NCBI RefSeq assembly: GCF_036898095.1
Contig: NC_090729.1
Coordinates: 63,641,132 to 63,705,131, forward strand
Direction of reading: 5' to 3'
DNA length: 64,000 nt
From: Palaemon carinicauda
Lineage: Eukaryota > Arthropoda > Malacostraca > Decapoda > Palaemonidae
Shown here: positions 46,301-57,700 of the stretch, piece after piece
How positions within the stretch are numbered: position 1 is the first letter of the stretch
How the letters are laid out: every line of letters begins with the position of its first letter
Translations under genes and position numbers: made by a program
Notes under the pieces: model-generated
What the model was told of the DNA's origin: nothing
Database searches by the model: none
The model's input: the letters and a program-made list of their open reading frames with translations, nothing else

Positions 46301-49300
46301 CCAGTGGTGGCGTCCTTGCATGGTGATTGCCACACCATGGTTAGATACCCTCTCATACTCTTTAGTTCCTCTGGTTGCTGCAACCTCACCATCCCTGTCA
46401 GCTGAGGCTTTGTGGTGGCCCAGTGGTGGCGTCCTTGCATGGTGATTGCACCATGGTTAGATACCCTCTCATACTCTTTAGTTCCTCTGGTTGCTGCAAC
46501 CTCACCATCCCTGTCAGCTGAGGCTTTGTGGTGGCCCAGTGGTGGCGTCCTTGCATGGTGATTGCCACCATGGTTAGATACCCTCTCATACTCTTTAGTT
46601 CCTCTGGTTGCTGCAACCTCACCATCCCTGTCAGCTGAGGCTTTGTGGTGGCCCAGTGGTGGCGTCCTTGCATGGTGATTGCCACCATGGTTAGATACCC
46701 TCTCATACTCTTTAGTTCCTCTGGTTGCTGCAACCTCACCATCCCTGTCAGCTGAGGCTTTGTGGTGGCCCAGTGGTGGCGTCCTTGCATGGTGATTGCC
46801 CACCATGGTTAGATACCCTCTCATACTCTTTAGTTCCTCTGGTTGCTGCAACCTCACCATCCCTGTCGCTGAGGCTTTGTGGTGGCCCAGTGGTGGCGTC
46901 CTTGCATGGTGATTGCCACCATGGTTAGATACCCTCTCATACTCTTTAGTTCCTCTGGTTGCTGCAACCTCACCATCCCTGTCAGCTGAGGCTTTGTGGT
47001 GGCCCAGTGGTGGCGTCCTTGCATGGTGATTGCCACACCATGGTTAGATACCCTCTCATACTCTTTAGTTCCTCTGGTTGCTGCAACCTCACCATCCCTG
47101 TCAGCTGAGGCTTTGTGGTGGCCCAGTGGTGGCGTCCTTGCATGGTGATTGCCACACCATGGTTAGATACCCTCTCATACTCTTTAGTTCCTCTGGTTGC
47201 TGCAACCTCACCATCCCTGTCAGCTGAGGCTTTGTGGTGGCCCAGTGGTGGCGTCCTTGCATGGTGATTGCCACACCATGGTTAGATACCCTCTCATACT
47301 CTTTAGTTCCTCTGGTTGCTGCAACCTCACCATCCCTGTCAGCTGAGGCTTTGTGGTGGCCCAGTGGTGGCGTCCTTGCATGGTGATTGCCACACCATGG
47401 TTAGATACCCTCTCATACTCTTTAGTTCCTCTGGTTGCTGCAACCTCACCATCCCTGTCCAGCTGAGGCTTTGTGGTGGCCCAGTGGTGGCGTCCTTGCA
47501 TGGTGATTGCCACACCATGGTTAGATACCCTCTCATACTCTTTAGTTCCTCTGGTTGCTGCAACCTCACCATCCCTGTCCAGCTGAGGCTTTGTGGTGGC
47601 CCAGTGGTGGCGTCCTTGCATGGTGATTGCCACACCATGGTTAGATACCCTCTCATACTCTTTAGTTCCTCTGGTTGCTGCAACCTCACCATCCCTGTCA
47701 GCTGAGGCTTTGTGGTGGCCCAGTGGTGGCGTCCTTGCATGGTGATTGCCACACCATGGTTAGATACCCTCTCATACTCTTTAGTTCCTCTGGTTGCTGC
47801 AACCTCACCATCCCTGTCAGCTGAGGCTTTGTGGTGGCCCAGTGGTGGCGTCCTTGCATGGTGATTGCCACACCATGGTTAGATACCCTCTCATACTCTT
47901 TAGTTCCTCTGGTTGCTGCAACCTCACCATCCCTGTCAGCTGAGGCTTTGTGGTGGCCCAGTGGTGGCGTCCTTGCATGGTGATTGCCACACCATGGTTA
48001 GATACCCTCTCATACTCTTTAGTTCCTCTGGTTGCTGCAACCTCACCATCCCTGTCAGCTGAGGCTTTGTGGTGGCCCAGTGGTGGCGTCCTTGCATGGT
48101 GATTGCCACACCATGGTTAGATACCCTCTCATACTCTTTAGTTCCTCTGGTTGCTGCAACCTCACCATCCCTGTCAGCTGAGGCTTTGTGGTGGCCCAGT
48201 GGTGGCGTCCTTGCATGGTGATTGCCCACCATGGTTAGATACCCTCTCATACTCTTTAGTTCCTCTGGTTGCTGCAACCTCACCATCCCTGTCAGCTGAG
48301 GCTTTGTGGTGGCCCAGTGGTGGCGTCCTTGCATGGTGATTGCCAGGCATGGTTAGATACCCTCTCATACTCTTTAGTTCCTCTGGTTGCTGCAACCTCA
48401 CCATCCCTGTCCGCTGAGGCTTTGTGGTGGCCCAGTGGTGGCGTCCTTGCATGGTGATTGCCACCATGGTTAGATACCCTCTCATACTCTTTAGTTCCTC
48501 TGGTTGCTGCAACCTCACCATCCCTGTCCGCTGAGGCTTTGTGGTGGCCCAGTGGTGGCGTCCTTGCATGGTAGCCACCAGGGTTAGATACCCTCTCATA
48601 CTCTTTAGTTCCTCTGGTTGCTGCAACCTCACCATCCCTGTCGCTGAGGCTCTGGGGTGGCGTCCTTGCATGGTGAGCCAGGCAGGGTTAGATACCCTCT
48701 CATACTCTTTAGTTCCTCTGGTTGCTGCAACCTCACCATCCCTGTCCAGCTGAGGCTTTGTGGTGGGTGGTGGCGTCCTTGCATGGTGATTGCCACCATG
48801 GTTCGATACCCTCTCATACTCTTTAGTTCCTCTGGTTGCTGCAACCTCACCATCCCTGTCGCTGAGGCTTTGTGGTGGCCCAGTGGTGGCGTCCTTGCAT
48901 GGTGATTGCCCACCATGGTTAGATACCCTCTCTACTCTTTAGTTCCTCTGGTTGCTGCAACCTCACCATCCCTGTCGCTGAGGCTCTGGTGGTGGCGTCC
49001 TTGCATGGTGATTGCCCACCATGGTTCGATACCCTCTCATACTCTTTAGTTCCTCTGGTTGCTGCAACCTCACCATCCCTGTCCGCTGAGGCTCTGGTGG
49101 TGGCCTCCTTGCATGGGTTGCCAGGCTAGGGTTCGATCCCCTCTCATACTCCTTTAGTTCCTCTGGTTGCTGCAACCTCACCATCCCTGTCCGCTGAGGC
49201 TTTGTGGTGGCCCAGTGGTGGCGTCCTTGCATGGTGATTGCCAGGCTAGGGTTAGATCCCCTCTCATACTCTTTAGTTCCTCTGGTTGCTGCAACCTCAC

Positions 49301-49549
49301 CATCCCTGTCCGCTGAGGCTTTGTGGTGGCCCAGTGGTGGCGTCCTTGCATGGTGATTGCCAGGCATGGTTAGATACCCTCTCTACTCTTTAGTTCCTCT
49401 GGTTGCTGCAACCTCACCATCCCTGTCCGCTGAGGCTCTGGTGGTGGCTCCTTGCATGGTGATTGCCCACCATGGTTAGATACCCTCTCATACTCTTTAG
49501 TTCCTCTGGTTGCTGCAACCTCACCATCCCTGTCCGCTGAGGCTTGTGG

Positions 49550-49599
49550 TGGCCCAGTGGTGGCCTCCTTGCATGGGTTGCCAGGCAGGGTTCGATCCC
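49550..49599 (+). promoter_or_regulatory. Transition unit with both boxes matching consensus
   Basis: TGGCCCAGTGG (49550-49560) and GGTTCGATCCC (49589-49599), 39 nt apart. Candidate by motif only. Confidence 0.4.
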
Positions 49600-50139
49600 C
49601 TCTCATACTCTTTAGTTCCTCTGGTTGCTGCAACCTCACCATCCCTGTCCAGCTGAGGCTTTGTGGTGGCCCAGTGGTGGCGTCCTTGCATGGTGATTGC
49701 CCACCATGGTTAGATACCCTCTCCTACTCCGTAGTTCCTCTGGTTGCTGCAACCTCACCATCCCTGTCAGCTGAGGCTTTGTGGTGGCCCAGTGGTGGCG
49801 TCCTTGCATGGTGATTGCCCACCAGGGTTAGATACCCTCTCCTGCTCCGTAGTTCCTCTGGTTGCTGCAACCTCACCATCCCTGTCCAGCTGAGGCTTTG
49901 TGGTGGCCCAGTGGTGGCGTCCTTGCATGGTGATTGCCAGGCTAGGGTTAGATCCCCTCTCTACTCCGTAGTTCCTCTGGTTGCTGCAACCTCACCATCC
50001 CTGTCCAGCTGAGGCTTTGTGGTGGCCCAGTGGTGGCGTCCTTGCATGGTGATTGCCAGGCTAGGGTTGATCCCCTCTCCTACTCCGTAGTTCCTCTGGT
50101 TGCTGCAACCTCACCATCCCTGTCCGCTGAGGCTTGTGG

Positions 50140-50192
50140 TGGCCCAGTGGTGGCGTCCTTGCATGGTGATTGCCAGGCTATGGTTCGATCCC
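50140..50192 (+). promoter_or_regulatory. Transition unit with both boxes matching consensus
   Basis: TGGCCCAGTGG (50140-50150) and GGTTCGATCCC (50182-50192), 42 nt apart. Candidate by motif only. Confidence 0.42.
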
Positions 50193-53100
50193 CTCTCCTG
50201 CTCGTAGTTCCTCTGGCTGCTGCAACCTCACCATCCCTGTCCGCTGAGGCTTGGGGTGGCCCGGTGGGGCCTCCTTGCATGGGGAGTGCCAGGCTAGGGT
50301 TCGATCCCCTCTCCTGCTCCGTAGTTCCTCTGGCTGCTGCAACCTCACCATCCCTGTCCGCTGAGGCTTGGGGTGGCCCGGTGGGGGCCTCCTTGCATGG
50401 GGAGTGCCAGGCTAGGGTTCGATCCCCTCTCCTGCTCCGTAGTTCCTCTGGCTGCTGCAACCTCACCATCCCTGTCCGCTGAGGCTTGGGGTGGCCCGGT
50501 GGGGGCCTCCTTGCATGGGGAGTGCCAGGCTAGGGTTCGATCCCCTCTCCTGCTCCGTAGTTCCTCTGGCTGCTGCAACCTCACCATCCCTGTCCGCTGA
50601 GGCTCTGGGGTGGCCCGGTGGGGGCCTCCTTGCATGGGGAGTGCCAGGCTAGGGTTCGATCCCCTCTCCTGCTCCGTAGTTCCTCTGGCTGCTGCAACCT
50701 CACCATCCCTGTCCGCTGAGGCTCTGGGGTGGCCCGGTGGGGGCCTCCTTGCATGGGGAGTGCCAGGCTAGGGTTCGATCCCCTCTCCTGCTCCGTAGTT
50801 CCTCTGGCTGCTGCAACCTCACCATCCCTGTCCGCTGAGGCTCTGGGGTGGCCCGGTGGGGGCCTCCTTGCATGGGGAGTGCCAGGCTAGGGTTCGATCC
50901 CCTCTCCTGCTCCGTAGTTCCTCTGGTTGCTGCAACCTCACCATCCCTGTCCGCTGAGGCTTTGTGGTGGCCCGGTGGTGGGTCCTTGCATGGGGATTGC
51001 CACGCTAGGGTTCGATCCCCCTCCTGATCCTTTAGTTCCTCTGGTTGCTGCAACCTCACCATCCCTGTCCGCTGAGGCTTTGTGGTGGCCCGGTGGTGGG
51101 GTCCTTGCATGGGGATTGCCACGCTAGGGTTCGATCCCCCCTCCTGATCCTTAGTTCCTCTGGTTGCTGCAACCTCACCATCCCTGTCCGCTGAGGCTTT
51201 GTGGTGGCCCGGTGGTGGGGTCCTTGCATGGGGATTGCCACGCTAGGGTTCGATCCCCCCTCCGATCCTTAGTTCCTCTGGTTGCTGCAACCTCACCATC
51301 CCTGTCCGCTGAGGCTTTGTGGTGGCCCGGTGGTGGGGTCCTTGCATGGGGTATTGCCAGGCTAGGGTTCGATCCCCCCTCCCGATCCTTTAGTTCCTCT
51401 GGTTGCTGCAACCTCACCATCCCTGTCCGCTGAGGCTTTGGGGTGGCCCGGTGGTGGGGTCCTTGCATGGGGGTAGCCAGGCTAGGGTTCGATCCCCTCT
51501 CCCGCATCCGTAGTTCCTCTGGTTGCTGCAACCTCACCATCCCTGTCCGCTGAGGCTTTGGGGTGGCCCGGTGGTGGGGTCCTTGCATGGGGGTAGCCAG
51601 GCTAGGGTTCGATCCCCTCTCCCGCTCCGTAGTTCCTCTGGTTGCTGCAACCTCACCATCCCTGTCCGCTGAGGCTTTGGGGTGGCCCGGTGGTGGGGTC
51701 CTTGCATGGGGGTAGCCAGGCTAGGGTTCGATCCCCTCTCCCGCTCCGTAGTTCCTCTGGTTGCTGCAACCTCACCATCCCTGTCCGCTGAGGCTTTGGG
51801 GTGGCCCGGTGGTGGGGTCCTTGCATGGGGGTAGCCAGGCTAGGGTTCGATCCCCTCTCCCGCTCCGTAGTTCCTCTGGTTGCTGCAACCTCACCATCCC
51901 TGTCCGCTGAGGCTTTGGGGTGGCCCGGTGGTGGGGTCCTTGCATGGGGGTAGCCAGGCTAGGGTTCGATCCCCTCTCCCGCTCCGTAGTTCCTCTGGTT
52001 GCTGCAACCTCACCATCCCTGTCCGCTGAGGCTTTGGGGTGGCCCGGTGGTGGGGTCCTTGCATGGGGGTAGCCAGGCTAGGGTTCGATCCCCTCTCCCG
52101 CTCCGTAGTTCCTCTGGTTGCTGCAACCTCACCATCCCTGTCCGCTGAGGCTTTGTGGTGGCCCGGTGGTGGGGTCCTTGCATGGGGATTGCCAGGCTAG
52201 GGTTCGATCCCCCTCCCGATCCTTAGTTCCTCTGGTTGCTGCAACCTCACCATCCCTGTCCGCTGAGGCTTTGTGGTGGCCCGGTGGTGGGGTCCTTGCA
52301 TGGGGGTATTGCCAGGCTAGGGTTCGATCCCCCCTCCCGATCCGTAGTTCCTCTGGTTGCTGCAACCTCACCATCCCTGTCCGCTGAGGCTTTGTGGTGG
52401 CCCGGTGGTGGGGTCCTTGCATGGGGGTAGCCAGGCTAGGGTTCGATCCCCCCTCCCGATCCGTAGTTCCTCTGGTTGCTGCAACCTCACCATCCCTGTC
52501 CGCTGAGGCTCTGGGTGGCCCGGTGGTGGGGTCCTTGCATGGGGGTAGCCAGGCTAGGGTTCGATCCCCTCTCCCGCTCCGTAGTTCCTCTGGTTGCTGC
52601 AACCTCACCATCCCTGTCCGCTGAGGCTCTGGGGTGGCCCGGTGGTGGGGTCCTTGCATGGGGGTAGCCAGGCTAGGGTTCGATCCCCTCTCCCGCTCCG
52701 TAGTTCCTCTGGTTGCTGCAACCTCACCATCCCTGTCCGCTGAGGCTCTGGGGTGGCCCGGTGGTGGGGTCCTTGCATGGGGGTAGCCAGGCTAGGGTTC
52801 GATCCCCTCTCCCGCTCCGTAGTTCCTCTGGTTGCTGCAACCTCACCATCCCTGTCCGCTGAGGCTCTGGGGTGGCCCGGTGGTGGGGTCCTTGCATGGG
52901 GGTAGCCAGGCTAGGGTTCGATCCCCTCTCCCGCTCCGTAGTTCCTCTGGTTGCTGCAACCTCACCATCCCTGTCCGCTGAGGCTCTGGGGTGGCCCGGT
53001 GGTGGGGTCCTTGCATGGGGGTAGCCAGGCTAGGGTTCGATCCCCTCTCCCGCTCCGTAGTTCCTCTGGTTGCTGCAACCTCACCATCCCTGTCCGCTGA

Positions 53101-53941
53101 GGCTCTGGGGTGGCCCGGTGGTGGGGTCCTTGCATGGGGGTAGCCAGGCTAGGGTTCGATCCCCTCTCCCGCTCCGTAGTTCCTCTGGTTGCTGCAACCT
53201 CACCATCCCTGTCCGCTGAGGCTCTGGGGTGGCCCGGTGGTGGGGTCCTTGCATGGGGGTAGCCAGGCTAGGGTTCGATCCCCTCTCCCGCTCCGTAGTT
53301 CCTCTGGTTGCTGCAACCTCACCATCCCTGTCCGCTGAGGCTCTGGGGTGGCCCGGTGGTGGGGTCCTTGCATGGGGGTAGCCAGGCTAGGGTTCGATCC
53401 CCTCTCCCGCTCCGTAGTTCCTCTGGTTGCTGCAACCTCACCATCCCTGTCCGCTGAGGCTCTGGGGTGGCCCGGTGGTGGGGTCCTTGCATGGGGGTAG
53501 CCAGGCTAGGGTTCGATCCCCTCTCCCGCTCCGTAGTTCCTCTGGTTGCTGCAACCTCACCATCCCTGTCCGCTGAGGCTCTGGGGTGGCCCGGTGGTGG
53601 GGTCCTTGCATGGGGGTAGCCAGGCTAGGGTTCGATCCCCTCTCCCGCTCCGTAGTTCCTCTGGTTGCTGCAACCTCACCATCCCTGTCCGCTGAGGCTC
53701 TGGGGTGGCCCGGTGGTGGGGTCCTTGCATGGGGGTAGCCAGGCTAGGGTTCGATCCCCTCTCCCGCTCCGTAGTTCCTCTGGTTGCTGCAACCTCACCA
53801 TCCCTGTCCGCTGAGGCTCTGGGGTGGCCCGGTGGTGGGGTCCTTGCATGGGGGTAGCCAGGCTAGGGTTCGATCCCCTCTCCCGCTCCGTAGTTCCTCT
53901 GGTTGCTGCAACCTCACCATCCCTGTCCGCTGAGGCTCTGG

Positions 53942-54700
53942 GGTGGCCTCCTTGCATGGGGGTAGCCAGGCTAGGGTTCGATCCCCTCTCCTGCTCCGTA
54001 GTTCCTCTGGTTGCTGCAACCTCACCATCCCTGTCCGCTGAGGCTCTGGGGTGGCCTCCTTGCATGTGGGGTTGCCAGGCTAGGGTTCGATCCCCTCTCC
54101 TGCTCCGTAGTTCCTCTGGCTGCTGCAACCTCACCATCCCTGTCCGCTGAGGCTCTGGGGTGGCCTCCTTGCATGTGGGGTTGCCAGGCTAGGGTTCGAT
54201 CCCCTCTCCTGCTCCGTAGTTCCTCTGGCTGCTGCAACCTCACCATCCCTGTCCGCTGAGGCTCTGGGGTGGCCTCCTTGCATGTGGGGTTGCCAGGCTA
54301 GGGTTCGATCCCCTCTCCTGCTCCGTAGTTCCTCTGGCTGCTGCAACCTCACCATCCCTGTCCGCTGAGGCTCTGGGGTGGCCTCCTTGCATGTGGGGTT
54401 GCCAGGCTAGGGTTCGATCCCCTCTCCTGCTCCGTAGTTCCTCTGGCTGCTGCAACCTCACCATCCCTGTCCGCTGAGGCTCTGGGGTGGCCTCCTTGCA
54501 TGTGGGGTTGCCAGGCTAGGGTTCGATCCCCTCTCCTGCTCCGTAGTTCCTCTGGCTGCTGCAACCTCACCATCCCTGTCCGCTGAGGCTCTGGGGTGGC
54601 CTCCTTGCATGTGGGGTTGCCAGGCTAGGGTTCGATCCCCTCTCCTGCTCCGTAGTTCCTCTGGCTGCTGCAACCTCACCATCCCTGTCCGCTGAGGCTC
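53942..54700 (+). repeat. Block of 109-bp monomers lacking the A-box region (7 copies)
   Basis: The TGGCCCGGTGGTGGGGTCC segment is shortened to TGGCCTCC. GGGTGGCCTCCTTGCAT recurs at 109-bp steps from about 53942 to 54597. The B box is intact. Confidence 0.9.
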
Positions 54701-57700
54701 TGGGGTGGCCCGGTGGTGGCCTCCTTGCATGTGGGGTTGCCAGGCTAGGGTTCGATCCCCTCTCCTGCTCCGTAGTTCCTCTGGCTGCTGCAACCTCACC
54801 ATCCCTGTCCGCTGAGGCTCTGGGGTGGCCCGGTGGTGGCCTCCTTGCATGTGGGGTTGCCAGGCTAGGGTTCGATCCCCTCTCCTGCTCCGTAGTTCCT
54901 CTGGCTGCTGCAACCTCACCATCCCTGTCCGCTGAGGCTCTGGGGTGGCCCGGTGGTGGCCTCCTTGCATGTGGGGTTGCCAGGCTAGGGTTCGATCCCC
55001 TCTCCTGCTCCGTAGTTCCTCTGGCTGCTGCAACCTCACCATCCCTGTCCGCTGAGGCTCTGGGGTGGCCCGGTGGGGGCCTCCTTGCATGGGGAGTGCC
55101 AGGCTAGGGTTCGATCCCCTCTCCTGCTCCGTAGTTCCTCTGGCTGCTGCAACCTCACCATCCCTGTCCGCTGAGGCTCTGGGGTGGCCCGGTGGGGGCC
55201 TCCTTGCATGGGGAGTGCCAGGCTAGGGTTCGATCCCCTCTCCTGCTCCGTAGTTCCTCTGGCTGCTGCAACCTCACCATCCCTGTCCGCTGAGGCTCTG
55301 GGGTGGCCCGGTGGGGGCCTCCTTGCATGGGGAGTGCCAGGCTAGGGTTCGATCCCCTCTCCTGCTCCGTAGTTCCTCTGGCTGCTGCAACCTCACCATC
55401 CCTGTCCGCTGAGGCTCTGGGGTGGCCCGGTGGGGGCCTCCTTGCATGGGGAGTGCCAGGCTAGGGTTCGATCCCCTCTCCTGCTCCGTAGTTCCTCTGG
55501 CTGCTGCAACCTCACCATCCCTGTCCGCTGAGGCTCTGGGGTGGCCCGGTGGGGGCCTCCTTGCATGGGGAGTGCCAGGCTAGGGTTCGATCCCCTCTCC
55601 TGCTCCGTAGTTCCTCTGGCTGCTGCAACCTCACCATCCCTGTCCGCTGAGGCTCTGGGGTGGCCCGGTGGGGGCCTCCTTGCATGGGGAGTGCCAGGCT
55701 AGGGTTCGATCCCCTCTCCTGCTCCGTAGTTCCTCTGGCTGCTGCAACCTCACCATCCCTGTCCGCTGAGGCTCTGGGGTGGCCCGGTGGGGGCCTCCTT
55801 GCATGGGGAGTGCCAGGCTAGGGTTCGATCCCCTCTCCTGCTCCGTAGTTCCTCTGGCTGCTGCAACCTCACCATCCCTGTCCGCTGAGGCTCTGGGGTG
55901 GCCCGGTGGGGGCCTCCTTGCATGGGGAGTGCCAGGCTAGGGTTCGATCCCCTCTCCTGCTCCGTAGTTCCTCTGGCTGCTGCAACCTCACCATCCCTGT
56001 CCGCTGAGGCTCTGGGGTGGCCCGGTGGGGGCCTCCTTGCATGGGGAGTGCCAGGCTAGGGTTCGATCCCCTCTCCTGCTCCGTAGTTCCTCTGGCTGCT
56101 GCAACCTCACCATCCCTGTCCGCTGAGGCTCTGGGGTGGCCCGGTGGGGGCCTCCTTGCATGGGGAGTGCCAGGCTAGGGTTCGATCCCCTCTCCTGCTC
56201 CGTAGTTCCTCTGGCTGCTGCAACCTCACCATCCCTGTCCGCTGAGGCTCTGGGGTGGCCCGGTGGGGGCCTCCTTGCATGGGGAGTGCCAGGCTAGGGT
56301 TCGATCCCCTCTCCTGCTCCGTAGTTCCTCTGGCTGCTGCAACCTCACCATCCCTGTCCGCTGAGGCTCTGGGGTGGCCCGGTGGTGGGGTCCTTGCATG
56401 GGGATTGCCAGGCTAGGGTTCGATCCCCTCTCCTGCTCCGTAGTTCCTCTGGCTGCTGCAACCTCACCATCCCTGTCCGCTGAGGCTCTGGGGTGGCCCG
56501 GTGGTGGGGTCCTTGCATGGGGATTGCCAGGCTAGGGTTCGATCCCCTCTCCTGCTCCGTAGTTCCTCTGGCTGCTGCAACCTCACCATCCCTGTCCGCT
56601 GAGGCTCTGGGGTGGCCCGGTGGTGGGGTCCTTGCATGGGGATTGCCACGCTAGGGTTCGATCCCCCCTCCTGATCCTTAGTTCCTCTGGCTGCTGCAAC
56701 CTCACCATCCCTGTCCGCTGAGGCTCTGGGGTGGCCCGGTGGTGGGGTCCTTGCATGGGGATTGCCACGCTAGGGTTCGATCCCCCCTCCTGATCCTTAG
56801 TTCCTCTGGCTGCTGCAACCTCACCATCCCTGTCCGCTGAGGCTCTGGGGTGGCCCGGTGGTGGGGTCCTTGCATGGGGATTGCCACGCTAGGGTTCGAT
56901 CCCCCCTCCTGATCCTTAGTTCCTCTGGCTGCTGCAACCTCACCATCCCTGTCCGCTGAGGCTCTGTGGTGGCCCGGTGGTGGGGTCCTTGCATGGGGAT
57001 TGCCACGCTAGGGTTCGATCCCCCCTCCTGATCCTTAGTTCCTCTGGTTGCTGCAACCTCACCATCCCTGTCCGCTGAGGCTCTGTGGTGGCCCGGTGGT
57101 GGGGTCCTTGCATGGGGGTAGCCAGGCTAGGGTTCGATCCCCCCTCCCGCTCCGTAGTTCCTCTGGTTGCTGCAACCTCACCATCCCTGTCCGCTGAGGC
57201 TCTGTGGTGGCCCGGTGGTGGGGTCCTTGCATGGGGGTAGCCAGGCTAGGGTTCGATCCCCCCTCCCGCTCCGTAGTTCCTCTGGTTGCTGCAACCTCAC
57301 CATCCCTGTCCGCTGAGGCTCTGTGGTGGCCCGGTGGTGGGGTCCTTGCATGGGGGTAGCCAGGCTAGGGTTCGATCCCCTCTCCCGCTCCGTAGTTCCT
57401 CTGGTTGCTGCAACCTCACCATCCCTGTCCGCTGAGGCTTTGGGGTGGCCCGGTGGTGGGGTCCTTGCATGGGGGTAGCCAGGCTAGGGTTCGATCCCCT
57501 CTCCCGCTCCGTAGTTCCTCTGGTTGCTGCAACCTCACCATCCCTGTCCGCTGAGGCTTTGGGGTGGCCCGGTGGTGGGGTCCTTGCATGGGGGTAGCCA
57601 GGCTAGGGTTCGATCCCCTCTCCCGCTCCGTAGTTCCTCTGGTTGCTGCAACCTCACCATCCCTGTCCGCTGAGGCTTTGGGGTGGCCCGGTGGTGGGGT

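Larger units (their letters stand above)
24294..48339 (+). repeat. Left satellite domain: consensus A box, mutated B box
   Basis: Nearly all units carry TGGCCCAGTGG, which fits the A-box consensus TRGYNNARNNG. They also carry GGTTAGATACC, where the invariant C of the B box (GWTCRANNC) is A. Units come in runs with either GCCGCACC or GCCACACC before the B box; runs switch repeatedly, for example near 25.3, 26.2, 27.4, 28.7, 29.3, 30.2, 31.4, 32.7, 33.1, 34.2 and 34.9 kb. Short units with deletions mark the array, such as those near 25400, 27625, 27950, 29375, 31480, 31800, 35005, 37230, 38985, 41210, 41545 and 45565. Confidence 0.92.
48340..50270 (+). repeat. Transition zone between the two satellite domains
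   Basis: Units vary in length and mix left and right features. The B box passes through GGTTCGATACC (48800-48810, 49023-49033), GGTTCGATCCC (49130-49140) and GGTTAGATCCC (49250-49260). CCAGGCTAGGG begins to replace CACACCATGG. The unit spacer changes from CAGCTGAGG to CCGCTGAGG. CATACTCTTTAG changes to CCTACTCCGTAG. This is the most heterogeneous part of the array. Confidence 0.9.
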
